This document shows positions 8,209 to 15,666 of a stretch of DNA of 64,000 nucleotides, one piece after another. Each line of letters begins with the position of its first letter. Positions within the stretch are counted from its first letter, which is position 1. Under the pieces are notes generated by a model. It was not told the DNA's origin. It saw only the letters and a program-made list of their open reading frames with translations, and did not search any database. The stretch covers positions 4,373,501 to 4,437,500 of the forward strand of contig NZ_AP021903.1 of assembly GCF_018326005.1 (NCBI RefSeq). Reading direction: 5' to 3'. The stretch is from Pseudomonas sp. Seg1. GTDB lineage: Bacteria > Pseudomonadota > Gammaproteobacteria > Pseudomonadales > Pseudomonadaceae. The position numbers and the translations under genes are program-made.

Positions 8209-8460
8209 CCTCAGTTGCCCCTCTCAGACGTTGAGAAGGTCTCGCATGCAACTGGATAGAAAATTGGAGCAAACGACGCTTTTCCCCCCTTCTGAGCACC
8301 TGCTTCCGACTCGCACGGAAGCAGTATCCCCGCGTCTCCGGATCCCTGTGCTGCCGGGTGCCGAAGCGCTTGGGAAAGGGTTTAGAGGCAAGCCTCCACT
8401 GGACCGAAGCCCTCACAACAGCGAGATGATCTCCTTACCGCAGATGCAGGCTAACTGAGG
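8209..8460 (-). ncRNA. Predicted retron ncRNA (msr-msd), about 252 nt
   Basis: Read on the minus strand, the element begins with CCTCAGTT (8460-8453) followed at once by AGCC and ends with the exact complement AACTGAGG (8216-8209). These look like retron a1/a2 arms; TTAGC after a1 matches the known priming-guanosine context (as in Ec86), so G8451 is the candidate branch base. Inside are a GGGC-TTCG-GTCC hairpin (8412-8401), a GAGGC-TT-GCCTC hairpin (8396-8385) and a 9-bp hairpin CTGCTTCCG/CGGAAGCAG (8324-8300) nested in a GACGC/GCGTC stem. TCTCGC near 8427 can also pair with GCGAGA near 8245. It lies upstream of the peptide, XRE and RT genes. Boundaries are predicted by eye. Confidence 0.72.
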
Positions 8461-8474
8461 CTTCGCGACAAGTC

Positions 8475-8503
8475 AAAAATATTCGCTAATAGCGAATATT
8501 TTT
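8475..8503 (-). promoter_or_regulatory. 29-bp palindromic operator at the retron promoter
   Basis: Arms AAAAATATTCGCTA and TAGCGAATATTTTT are perfect 14-bp complements with one central base (8489). It ends 14 bp before the predicted 5' arm of the ncRNA. A -10-like TATTTT lies within the inner arm, so a bound dimer would cover the promoter. The one-base centre fits a DNA operator better than an RNA hairpin. The likely ligand is the XRE protein encoded at 7681-7992. No convincing -35 is visible. Confidence 0.65.
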
Positions 8504-8575
8504 AGTCCGAAGGGCTGCGGCTTGCTCCAGCTACAGGTCAGGTAAAATTTGCCTTCCTCTCTTTTCTCCTGTCCT

Positions 8576-9052
8576 TCAGCCGAGCGCTGCGCTTTCTAAA
8601 TAACTGAGAGCCAGCAATAAAACAGCACTTTCGGCTTGCGGTTGCAGGTGGCCTTCGCTGTCCATCGGTAAATATGGCCTCGCCGGTATGTCACCCCACA
8701 GCTGCGGAAAGTCTGCCTGGTCTCCTCCAAACTGCATCATCGCCGCATACGGTTTGTTACTACCGACCATGGCCGAGCTGGCCTTTGTGTGGGTGGTAAT
8801 TGAGGCTGCAAGGCCTGCGGCGCTGACCTGCAGGATCTGGCCCGGCCAGTGGCCGTGTTTGGCTCGGTTTTCGGTGGTGACGTCGGAGAGTTCTGGCCAT
8901 CGGGGGCGGCCTTCGTGTTCGAAGTTTTCTTCGGTCTGGCTGGCGAGTTCAGTGGCGATGGTTTGCATCAGGGGGTTGAGGTCGCCGACGGCCGATTCTA
9001 TTTCGCTGAGGGTTTGTTGCAGACTTTGTTGGTTTATTTCGATGGTGAGCAT
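8576..9052 (-). CDS. Prophage virion morphogenesis protein (Mu gpG-like)
   Basis: A 158-aa protein of the phage virion morphogenesis family. The hallmark 'EENFEHEGRPRWPELSDVT' followed by 'LQVSAAGLAASITTHT' and 'YAAMMQFGGDQADFP' with the closing 'IPARPYLPM' are all present. Members act in head-tail joining or tail assembly. The frame is intact. It lies between the gp30-like gene and the retron cargo; in intact relatives the protease gene would follow directly. The start is the ATG at 9052. Confidence 0.85.
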   Translation of the reverse strand: MLTIEINQQSLQQTLSEIESAVGDLNPLMQTIATELASQTEENFEHEGRPRWPELSDVTTENRAKHGHWPGQILQVSAAGLAASITTHTKASSAMVGSNKPYAAMMQFGGDQADFPQLWGDIPARPYLPMDSEGHLQPQAESAVLLLALSYLESAALG

Positions 9053-9097
9053 TTTGGGTTTTTGTTCCGGTAAGGAAATTTTGTGGGCTGGTAGGCC

Positions 9098-9127
9098 GCG
9101 ATCGCTGGCAAGCCAGCTCCCACAGGG
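9098..9127. repeat. Single Pseudomonas REP inside the prophage
   Basis: GCGATCGCTGGCAAGCCAGC followed by TCCCACAGGG. This is the same REP half that recurs at 27.1, 50.5-51.3 and 60.6 kb. It lies in the short gap between the gp30-like and gpG-like genes. Its presence shows that REP spread continued after the phage integrated. Confidence 0.8.
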
Positions 9128-9139
9128 AATTGGGGTGGG

Positions 9140-9886
9140 TCAATGGGTGTGGTTTTGAGTGACGGTTTGTTTTTGTTTTAAGGCTTGGGTCAGGCCTGCG
9201 CCTGGGGCGTGGTTGAAGCCGGGGTCAGGACGGAATGTGATGGATTGGTTTTGGCTGGTTTGGACGGCCAGGCCTTTGCGTTTGACGGCGGCTTCGGTCA
9301 GGGCGATGACGCGGCAGCGGCAGTTGTAGCCGTTGGGTGGGTAGATGGTTTGCCAGATGGGGTCGTCATGGCGGTAGACCTGGCCGTGGAGTGCGCGGTG
9401 GCTGGGGCGGGTTTTGCTGTCGAGGATGGCGACGAACATCCAGTACGGGTGGGTCTGGGTGGTTTGTTCCATGGCGGTTTTGCGACCGGCCATGTAGGCG
9501 CTTTGCAGGTTGGTTTGGTAGATGGTTTTGAGGCGGCGTGGGCTGCCGAGTTGGACGGGTTGGGCGGCGCCTTGGCTGTCGACGATGATGGGTTTGCCCC
9601 ACCAGCCTTGGTCTTGCAGGGTCGGCTGGAGGTTGTTGGTGAATTGTTTGAGGGTGTGGCCTTGTTGCAGGGCTGTTTCGAGGGCGGCGCGGATGTCGGA
9701 CAGCAGGTCCAGGTGCATGGCTTTGGCGACGGTGAAGGCTTGGTCGTGGGCTTGATCGAGCATGTCTTGCCAGTGCCAGGTGATGGCGTAGCCCTTGGCT
9801 TTGAGGTAGGCGATGGCGTTAGCGGGTTCGAGGCCGAAAACGGCTTTGAGGTCGATGGGGTTTACGGGTTGGGTCTGGGTGGCCAT
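9140..9886 (-). CDS. Prophage head morphogenesis protein (Mu gp30 / SPP1 gp7-like)
   Basis: A 248-aa protein of the phage Mu gp30-like head morphogenesis family. Typical features are 'YLKAKGYAITWHWQDMLDQA' near the N-terminus, a central 'RLKTIYQTNLQSAYMAGR' and the C-terminal 'DSKTRPSHRALHGQVYRHDD...PPNGYNCRCRV' signature. These proteins join the portal during prohead assembly. The start at 9886 is 1 bp from the stop of the portal gene, indicating coupled translation. The frame is intact. Confidence 0.87.
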   Translation of the reverse strand: MATQTQPVNPIDLKAVFGLEPANAIAYLKAKGYAITWHWQDMLDQAHDQAFTVAKAMHLDLLSDIRAALETALQQGHTLKQFTNNLQPTLQDQGWWGKPIIVDSQGAAQPVQLGSPRRLKTIYQTNLQSAYMAGRKTAMEQTTQTHPYWMFVAILDSKTRPSHRALHGQVYRHDDPIWQTIYPPNGYNCRCRVIALTEAAVKRKGLAVQTSQNQSITFRPDPGFNHAPGAGLTQALKQKQTVTQNHTH

Positions 9887-9887
9887 G

Positions 9888-10685
9888 TCAGTCTTCTTTG
9901 TCGGCGGTGGCGCTGAGGTGGCCCCAGGTGTTGGCGATGAAGATGAGGTGGGCCAGTTGCTGTGGGAGGGCTTGGCTGTCCATGTGTGGGTAGGCTTCGG
10001 CCAGCAGGCCTAAGGCGTCGGTGTCGTTGTGGCTGTGTTGCAGGGCTTGGATCAGGGGCGTGATGGCGTGTTCGGTGTGTTGTTGCAGGGTGGCGGCCGG
10101 CAGGCTGTTGATGGCTTGGTCTAGGGCCAGTTGGTCGAGTGCGAGGCTGGTGGTGGGTTCGGCGAATGCGGCTGAACCGGTGGTGGCTGGTGGTGGTTGC
10201 AGGTCGCCGTCTTGCAGGTTGTAGGTGCGTTGCCAGTAGGCGTTGCTGAATTTGACACCGGATTCGGTGAGGGCTTTGTCGCGTTGGGCGAGGCTTTTGT
10301 CGATTTCTTCTTGTTGCCACAGGTGGTAGTCGGGGGCAGCGATGTGGGGGCCGAAGTTGAGGTCGACGACGTGGCGGATGCAGGCGTTGAGTGCGGCGGC
10401 GACGATGCTGGCGTCGCCGTCGCGGATGTCTTGGGTGACTTCGGCACCGGCGGTGGCGCTGGCGCGGTTGCTGTCTTTTTCGGTGGTCTGGTTTTGGCCG
10501 AGCATGGCGACGTTGATTTCGCTGCGGCAGTACTCGAGCAGTTGGCGGTAGACGTCGGCGCTGCCGGCTTTGCCGGCGGCTTCGATGATTTGGACGCTGG
10601 CGTCGTCGGGGATCGCGGCGACGGCGTCTTGGACCATGGCTTCGAGGCTGTCGAGCAGCAGGTTGGTTTCGTCGTCGGTGGCAGC
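9888..10685 (-). pseudogene. Prophage portal (DUF935, Mu gp29-like), N-terminus missing
   Basis: About 265 residues of the C-terminal half of the DUF935 portal family are open: 'LLDSLEAMVQDAVAAIPDD', 'IIEAAGKAGSADVYRQLLEY' and 'NVAMLGQNQTT' are recognisable, followed by the Ala/Gln-rich tail. Full-length portals are about 500 residues, so roughly half is absent. Homology stops at about 10685, where the opposite strand begins to encode a Mor-family C-terminus. The internal ATG at 10637 could start translation but the product would lack the portal core. Confidence 0.75.
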
Positions 10686-10686
10686 G

Positions 10687-10908
10687 CATTGGGGTGGGCA
10701 GAATGTCTATTTTCCGATGGGGCTGGCGGGGAAGCTTAGTCGGCGGGATCGGCAGATTTTTGAGGAGTTCAACGGGACGAATCATAGTGATCTGGCGCGG
10801 AAGTATGCGGTGTCGTTGCAGTGGATTTATAAGATTGTGAAGGCGGTGCGCAAGGATGAGGTGGCGCGTCGTCAGGTGGATATGTTCGCCCCGTCGGTCG
10901 AGGACTGA
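10687..10908 (+). pseudogene. Mor/C-type transcription activator fragment (C-terminal part)
   Basis: About 73 residues on the plus strand, 'WGGQNVYFPMGLAGKLSRRD' then 'IFEEFNGTNHSDLARKYAVS' and 'WIYKIVKAVRKDE', match the DNA-binding C-terminal half of Mor/C activators, which switch on middle and late genes in Mu-like phages. The upstream 39 codons of the open frame are antisense to the portal gene and are not Mor. The fragment therefore lacks its dimerisation part and start. It faces the opposite way to the structural genes, which points to an inversion plus deletion. Confidence 0.72.
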
Positions 10909-10922
10909 TGGGGCGTTTTTTT
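10887..10922 (+). terminator. Terminator overlapping the end of the Mor fragment
   Basis: A 13-bp stem (CGCCCCGTCGGTC pairing with GACTGATGGGGCG, two G-U pairs) closes on a 3-nt loop and is followed by seven T residues. It overlaps the last codons and stop of the Mor fragment, so it terminates plus-strand transcription. It is one of the strongest hairpins in the window. Confidence 0.85.
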
Positions 10923-11080
10923 GTTGCGGTGGGCGCAATGGAATTGCAGGGGGGTCCCGGTTTGTGCCAAGGTAGCCCGGCATATGTCGGGTTTATCTCG
11001 CTTTTTGGGTATGATTTAGGTCACGCGTTAACAACATGAAATACCGAGTCGAACTCAGATTCTGAAAGGCTCGCAAATCG

Positions 11081-11115
11081 GCTCCCTCTCCTTGGGGAGA
11101 GGGCTGGGGTGAGGG
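11081..11115. repeat. Dispersed CCCTCTCC / GGAGAGGG palindromic repeat
   Basis: The sequence CCCTCTCC-TT-GGGGAGAGGG followed by CTGGGGTGAGGG is a well-known dispersed intergenic repeat in proteobacterial genomes. It sits in the 600-bp gene-free stretch after the prophage. I infer the repeat status from recognition, as no second copy is in this window. Confidence 0.5.
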
Positions 11116-11153
11116 GCAAATCCAACACAAAACCAAAGCCGACCGCACGCTTC

Positions 11154-11247
11154 TCACCACTCATCAAAATGAGCGTTAGCTCGAGTACCGCTCTTGATCT
11201 TCACCACTCATCACAATGAGCGTTAGCTCGAGTACCGCTCTTGATCT
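11154..11247. repeat. Two tandem 47-bp repeats
   Basis: Copies at 11154-11200 and 11201-11247 (TCACCACTCATCA... to ...GCTCTTGATCT) differ at one base. Each contains the inverted element GAGCGTTAGCTC. They lie directly before the repeat-like sequence at 11248-11520. No coding role is evident. Confidence 0.85.
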
Positions 11248-11520
11248 TAAGCGCCCGTCGGAAGGCTGAGCGGAGGGATTGATCCGGGGTGGGAGCGCAG
11301 CGACCGTTTGGCGCAGCCAAGCACATCGAGAGGAGGTGCAGCGCAGCAAACCGGAGGCGATGACCCCCGGATCAATCCCGCAGCGAAGGAACCCGAGCCA
11401 CAGCGAGGGCCGTACGTCAGGGTAAAGCCTTTTTGGTTACTTTTTCGGCGTCTGGAAAAAGTGACCCGCCGTAAGGGCGGAACCCTAAGCCGCCCCAACA
11501 AAAACAACGGATATGTACTC
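11248..11520. repeat. Pseudomonas intergenic family element
   Basis: This gene-free stretch (GGATTGATCCGGGGTGGGAG ... GGTTACTTTTTCGGCGTCTG ... AAAAAGTGACCCGCCGTAAG) is of a kind I recognise as recurring in many Pseudomonas genomes. An inverted pair, GGATTGATCCGGG and CCCGGATCAATCC, brackets 11276-11384. It yields spurious arginine/cysteine/proline-rich ORFs on both strands. Repeat status should be confirmed by a genome self-comparison. Confidence 0.5.
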
Positions 11521-11522
11521 AG

Positions 11523-13949
11523 TCAAAACCCCAAACTGGCCTGAACAAAGAACGTCCGAGGCGCCCCCACATACATCCCCGAATTGTTATCGCTCGAACG
11601 CGTAAAGTACTGCTTGTCAAAAACGTTCTTCACCCCCGCCCCCAACTTCAAGTTAGAAACCTGAGGCCCAAAGTCATACCCCCCGCGCACGTTCCAGGTC
11701 ACATACCCCGGAATATCGCCGTACTGCCCATCCGCCGTGCCGTCAGTGATGTAATTGCCGTTAAAGCTGCCATCAGCATTCACCCCAGTACCCGGCGAAC
11801 GCTGTTTCGACTGGGCAAACCCATCAATGTTGTAAGTCCAGCGATTGACGTCATACCGCAAACCAACCGTCGCCACCTGACGCGAATAAAACGGCAGATC
11901 ACGCCCCTTGAACCCCGGAATCTCGCCTTCATACGTCGCGCGGGTGTAAGTAAAACCGGCATTCGCAGTCAAGCCATCCAGACGCGGATCCAACGCCGCC
12001 ATATCGTAATGCACCGACGCCTCAATCCCCTGGTGCTTGGTCGCACCCAGATTGGTCCAACCCACATCGTTACTGATGTACTGCAGTTCGTCGTCGAAGT
12101 CGATGTAGAACAGCGTCACTTCCCCGCCCCACACGTCATCGTTGTAGCGCGTACCGATCTCGTAAGTCTTGGCCTTTTCCGGCTCAAGACCGTTGGCCGT
12201 CTGGTCGCCCGAGCCGCCCTGCCCCAGCTGGAAATACTGCAGGCTGCCAAACGACGTTTCGTAGTTGGCGAACAGCTTCCACGCATCCGACAGGTGATAC
12301 ATCACGCTCAGCGCCGGCAGCGGTTCGTTGCTTTCGATGCTGCGGTTTTTCTCCTGAACCGGTTTGCCCGCCGTATCGAGCACGGCGCGATCGTGCCAGT
12401 CAGTGCTGATGTGTTCAAAGCGAATACCCGGCGTGATCGTCCAGTTGCCGACGTCGATCTTGTTGTCGATGTAGACCGAGTTGGCTTCGGTGCCGCCCGT
12501 GCGGTCCTGGAACACATGGCCATCGGACGTTGGTGTGAGCACCGGCTGATTGTTGACCAGCGCCACACGGCTCGACTGCTCGTGCATCGCCTCTTTCAGA
12601 TAGCGATAACCGACGCTGACTTCCTGCGTGGTCGGGCCGACATCAAAGACACGCGATACGCGCGGCTCGATACCCAGCGTGTAGTACGAACGCGGGTACG
12701 AGCTGAGGGTTTTCTGGTCGCGGGCGGCGATGGTGCTGCCACGGAAACTGTCGGTGTAGTAGGTGAGGATTTCTGCCTGGGTGCGTTCGTCGATCTGGCG
12801 AATCCACTTGAACGACACGTCTTTGCGCCGCCCCGTGAATTGGTCGTAGTCACGCACCGAGTCGTACGGTTTGTCGTCGTACTGCTTTTGCGTGAGACCG
12901 CCGGGCATGTCGGCGCTGGCGTCGTAGTAATGGAAATTGAGGCTGAAATCGTCCTGATCGGTCGGAGCCCAATGGGTCTTGAGCAGTACGTCGTCGATGT
13001 CGTTGCCGTTATTGCGCTCACGATAACCGTTGCCGTTGACGCCCGAGTACAGCAACGCCACGCCCATGCCGTTATCGGCAGTGCCGCCGAGGAATGCGGT
13101 GTCGATGTGCTTCCAGCCGCCGTACCGAGTGGTTTCCAGCGTGGTGCCGATTTCACCGGTGGCTTTTTCCGGAATGGCCCGAGTGACGAAGTTGATCACG
13201 CCGCCGACGTTTTGTGGCCCATAACGCACGGACCCGGCGCCGCGGACCACATCGATGCTGTCGAGGTTGCCGGAGGAAATCGGCGCCATCGACAGTTGTG
13301 GCTGGCCATAAGGCGCGAACGCTGCCGGCACGCCGTCGATCAGCACAGTCGAGCGTGGCGACAGGCGCGAAGTCAGGCCGCGCACGCCGACGTTAAGGGA
13401 GATGTCGCTGCCACCGGTGCCGTTGGAGTCCTGCACCTGCACGCCCGGCACACGCTTGAGCACGTCACTGACGTTCATCGCGCCCTGCTCGACCATCGCT
13501 TCGCGGCGGATCACCGTGCGTGCGCCAGGGTGGTTCTGCACCACGGCGGCATTGGCGTCGCCCAGCCAGTCGCCGACCACTTTGATGTCGGTCACGCCCA
13601 GTTCCAGCGGGCCATTGCTGGCAGCGGAAGTCGCCGCGGGCGACAGGGTCACCGACCCTTCGTTGATCTGATAATCCAGACCGCTGCCTTGCAGTAATTG
13701 GCGCAGCGCCTGTTCCGGAGAGATGTCGCCATCCACCGCTGGGGCTTGTTTACCGGCGACCAGATCGGGACTGAAAAACACTTGCAGCGAAGTCTGCTGA
13801 CCCAGTTCGCTCAGGGCCTGGCCCAGTGGCTGGGCGCGGATATGAATGGCGTCGGCAGCGTATGCCAGAGGCATGGCAGCGTTGACCGCCAGCGCGAGGG
13901 CCAGCGGCAACCAAGGGGATTTCTTGTTGTTGGCAGTGGTGGTTTTCAC
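11523..13949 (-). CDS. TonB-dependent outer-membrane receptor, FecA type
   Basis: An 808-aa receptor. A signal peptide (residues 1-31, ending AYA) is followed by an STN signalling domain (about 35-105, 'LGQALSELGQQTSLQVFFSP'), which contacts FecR in the periplasm. A plug domain follows ('VLKRVPGVQVQDSNGTGG', 'GVRGLTSRLSPRSTVLIDGV'), then a 22-strand barrel ending in aromatic F. The STN domain and the adjacent fecI/fecR genes make this a transducer that imports a ferric chelate and signals its own expression. The exact ligand (ferric dicitrate or a siderophore) cannot be told. The gene is last in the fecI-fecR-receptor order. Confidence 0.92.
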   Translation of the reverse strand: MKTTTANNKKSPWLPLALALAVNAAMPLAYAADAIHIRAQPLGQALSELGQQTSLQVFFSPDLVAGKQAPAVDGDISPEQALRQLLQGSGLDYQINEGSVTLSPAATSAASNGPLELGVTDIKVVGDWLGDANAAVVQNHPGARTVIRREAMVEQGAMNVSDVLKRVPGVQVQDSNGTGGSDISLNVGVRGLTSRLSPRSTVLIDGVPAAFAPYGQPQLSMAPISSGNLDSIDVVRGAGSVRYGPQNVGGVINFVTRAIPEKATGEIGTTLETTRYGGWKHIDTAFLGGTADNGMGVALLYSGVNGNGYRERNNGNDIDDVLLKTHWAPTDQDDFSLNFHYYDASADMPGGLTQKQYDDKPYDSVRDYDQFTGRRKDVSFKWIRQIDERTQAEILTYYTDSFRGSTIAARDQKTLSSYPRSYYTLGIEPRVSRVFDVGPTTQEVSVGYRYLKEAMHEQSSRVALVNNQPVLTPTSDGHVFQDRTGGTEANSVYIDNKIDVGNWTITPGIRFEHISTDWHDRAVLDTAGKPVQEKNRSIESNEPLPALSVMYHLSDAWKLFANYETSFGSLQYFQLGQGGSGDQTANGLEPEKAKTYEIGTRYNDDVWGGEVTLFYIDFDDELQYISNDVGWTNLGATKHQGIEASVHYDMAALDPRLDGLTANAGFTYTRATYEGEIPGFKGRDLPFYSRQVATVGLRYDVNRWTYNIDGFAQSKQRSPGTGVNADGSFNGNYITDGTADGQYGDIPGYVTWNVRGGYDFGPQVSNLKLGAGVKNVFDKQYFTRSSDNNSGMYVGAPRTFFVQASLGF

Positions 13950-14047
13950 GTCGAACGTAGTCCTGTGGATCGCAAGAGTGTGCGGCTGTTAATGCAAACC
14001 AGTTGCAGTTGAACAGGAAGACGATGAACTCGAAAAAAACCTGAATT

Positions 14048-15031
14048 TTATTTTGAAATTATTTCCTGACTGCCATCGGCGAGGGTGCGAACGGCCACCG
14101 GCAGGATGCTCGGCAACGCCTTGAGCAAGGCGTCGGTGTTGTCGGATTTGAACACGCTAGTCAGGCGCAGATTGGCCACGGTCGGGTTGGCGACGGTCAA
14201 TGGTTTTTCGCGATAACGCGACACTTCGGCGGCGACTTCGCTGAGGCTGGCGTTGGTGAACACCAGTTTGCCGCCGCGCCACGCCGTCAGTTCGGCCGGA
14301 TTGACCGCATAGGCTGCCGCGACTTTACCCTGCGCATCGACATAGCTGCCAAGGCCCGCAGTCAGGCTGATGAACTCATTGTCCGGCGCATGACGCCCCT
14401 GCACCTTGACCGTGCCCTGCTCCACCGCGACCCGGGTTTGCGTGACATCGCGACGTACATCGAAGCGCGTGCCGGTGACCGTGACCTTGCCGCTGCCGGC
14501 CTCGACCACGAAGGGCCGGGCGCTGTCGTGCTGGACGCTGAACATCGCCTCGCCTTCAGTCAGCTCGATCAGCCGGTGATCCTTTGCATAGCGCACCTGC
14601 AAGCGGCTGCGGCTGTTCATATCGATCACCGAGCCATCCGGCAGTGCTACATGCTTGCGCTCACCCAGCGCCGTGGCGAATTCGGCGCTGTAGCCGCCCG
14701 GATGATTCAAACCGCTGAACAGCCCGAGCCCAAGCGCCACCGCCAGCACACTGGCCGCCACTACGTAGCGCAGCAGCGGACGCCGTTCGCGACGGCTCGG
14801 TGGCGTATCGATAAGGGCTTTGAGGCGTGGCGCCGGCAGCAGATCCGCCGCTGACCACAAGCCTTGCAACAACTGAAATTCGGCACGGTGCTGCGGATGT
14901 TCATTCAGCCAGGCATCGAAGCGCTGCTGCTCGTCGGTACTGACAGCCGACTCCTGCAAACGCACAAACCAGCGAGCCGCATCATCGCGCACCGTTGTTT
15001 GCCCGCACGCGCAATCACGAGTATCCATCAT
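14048..15031 (-). CDS. FecR-family anti-sigma factor / transmembrane sensor
   Basis: A 327-aa FecR protein: an N-terminal cytoplasmic DUF4880-like part with 'DDAARWFVRLQESAVSTDEQ' and 'RFDAWLNEHPQHRAEF', one membrane helix near residue 95 ('LLRYVVAASVLAVALGLGLF') and a periplasmic FecR domain ('GSVIDMNSRSRLQVRYAKDH', 'GTVKVQG'). It holds the ECF sigma factor and receives the signal from the receptor STN domain. The ATG at 15031 is chosen because AGGA lies 6 bases upstream; the longer frame to 15100 overlaps fecI. The gene starts 40 bp after the sigma gene. Confidence 0.92.
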   Translation of the reverse strand: MMDTRDCACGQTTVRDDAARWFVRLQESAVSTDEQQRFDAWLNEHPQHRAEFQLLQGLWSAADLLPAPRLKALIDTPPSRRERRPLLRYVVAASVLAVALGLGLFSGLNHPGGYSAEFATALGERKHVALPDGSVIDMNSRSRLQVRYAKDHRLIELTEGEAMFSVQHDSARPFVVEAGSGKVTVTGTRFDVRRDVTQTRVAVEQGTVKVQGRHAPDNEFISLTAGLGSYVDAQGKVAAAYAVNPAELTAWRGGKLVFTNASLSEVAAEVSRYREKPLTVANPTVANLRLTSVFKSDNTDALLKALPSILPVAVRTLADGSQEIISK

Positions 15032-15071
15032 GGAATGTCCTGTTTGGCTGGGGATGAAAAAGCACGGTCGC

Positions 15072-15563
15072 TCATGACTGCAACCCGTCGAGGCGATCAC
15101 GCAGATGCCGCAGGGTGCGGATCATATACTTTTCGACCATGTTCTTGGACAGCCCCAGGCGTTCGGCGATTTCCGCCTGGGTGAGCCCTTCAATCTTCTG
15201 CCAGACGAAGATCTTTCGGCAGTTGACCGGCAACTCGGCGAGCGCGCGTTCGATGGAGTCGGCCAGCTGGATCGCATGCATGTAATGCTCCGGGTCGCCG
15301 GACGACGACTCACCATGATCGATTGCCTCCGACTCCATGGCACCGCGCCGGTCCTCACGCCGATAGCCATCGACCGCGATATTGCGTGCGGTCTGATGCA
15401 AATACGCCCGGGGCTGCTGCACCGCTGTCGAATCGGACTCAAGCACCCGCACAAAGGTGTCGTGCGCCAGATCCTCGGCCTGCGCGCGATTGCGCAGGCG
15501 ACGAGTCCAGGTGCCGATCAACTCTTCGTAGTGCTCGAAAAAGCCGGGTCTGCGGGGACGCAT
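15072..15563 (-). CDS. FecI-type ECF sigma factor
   Basis: A 163-aa sigma-70 family ECF protein. Region 2 is seen in 'FEHYEELIGTWTRRLRNRAQ' and 'AEDLAHDTFVRVLE'; region 4 is seen in 'GLTQAEIAERLGLSKNMVEK'. It would direct RNA polymerase to the receptor promoter under iron starvation when released by FecR. An AT-rich stretch upstream (about 15596-15617) could bind Fur, but the match to the Fur consensus is poor. The ATG at 15563 lacks a strong ribosome site. Confidence 0.92.
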   Translation of the reverse strand: MRPRRPGFFEHYEELIGTWTRRLRNRAQAEDLAHDTFVRVLESDSTAVQQPRAYLHQTARNIAVDGYRREDRRGAMESEAIDHGESSSGDPEHYMHAIQLADSIERALAELPVNCRKIFVWQKIEGLTQAEIAERLGLSKNMVEKYMIRTLRHLRDRLDGLQS

Positions 15564-15666
15564 GGGGGTATGGGTGGCGTGCTGAGGAAAGGGCGTGAAT
15601 AGTAATGCTTCCTATTAAGCCCGGCAATTTATTCCTTGGCGCACCGCAACGAGAACAGATCGCCGC

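Noticed and set aside
8036..8416. 126-aa ORF including the 54-aa peptide
   Set aside because: The upstream 72 codons lie in the predicted structured RNA and lack a ribosome site; only the ATG at 8200 has one.
8475..8503. Palindrome as a rho-independent terminator of the upstream gpG-like gene
   Set aside because: A one-base loop cannot close as an RNA hairpin without losing pairs and the stem is mostly A-T; position before the ncRNA fits an operator better.
11247..11507. 86-aa Arg/Cys/Pro-rich ORF
   Set aside because: It lies in what appears to be a dispersed intergenic element; such frames are commonly mis-annotated in Pseudomonas.
12009..13697. 562-aa plus-strand ORF opposite the TonB-dependent receptor
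   Set aside because: The minus-strand frame is an unmistakable receptor; the plus-strand frame is a codon-bias shadow.
15590..15620. Fur box upstream of fecI
   Set aside because: AT-rich and partly symmetric, but the match to the Fur consensus is only about half; not strong enough to list.
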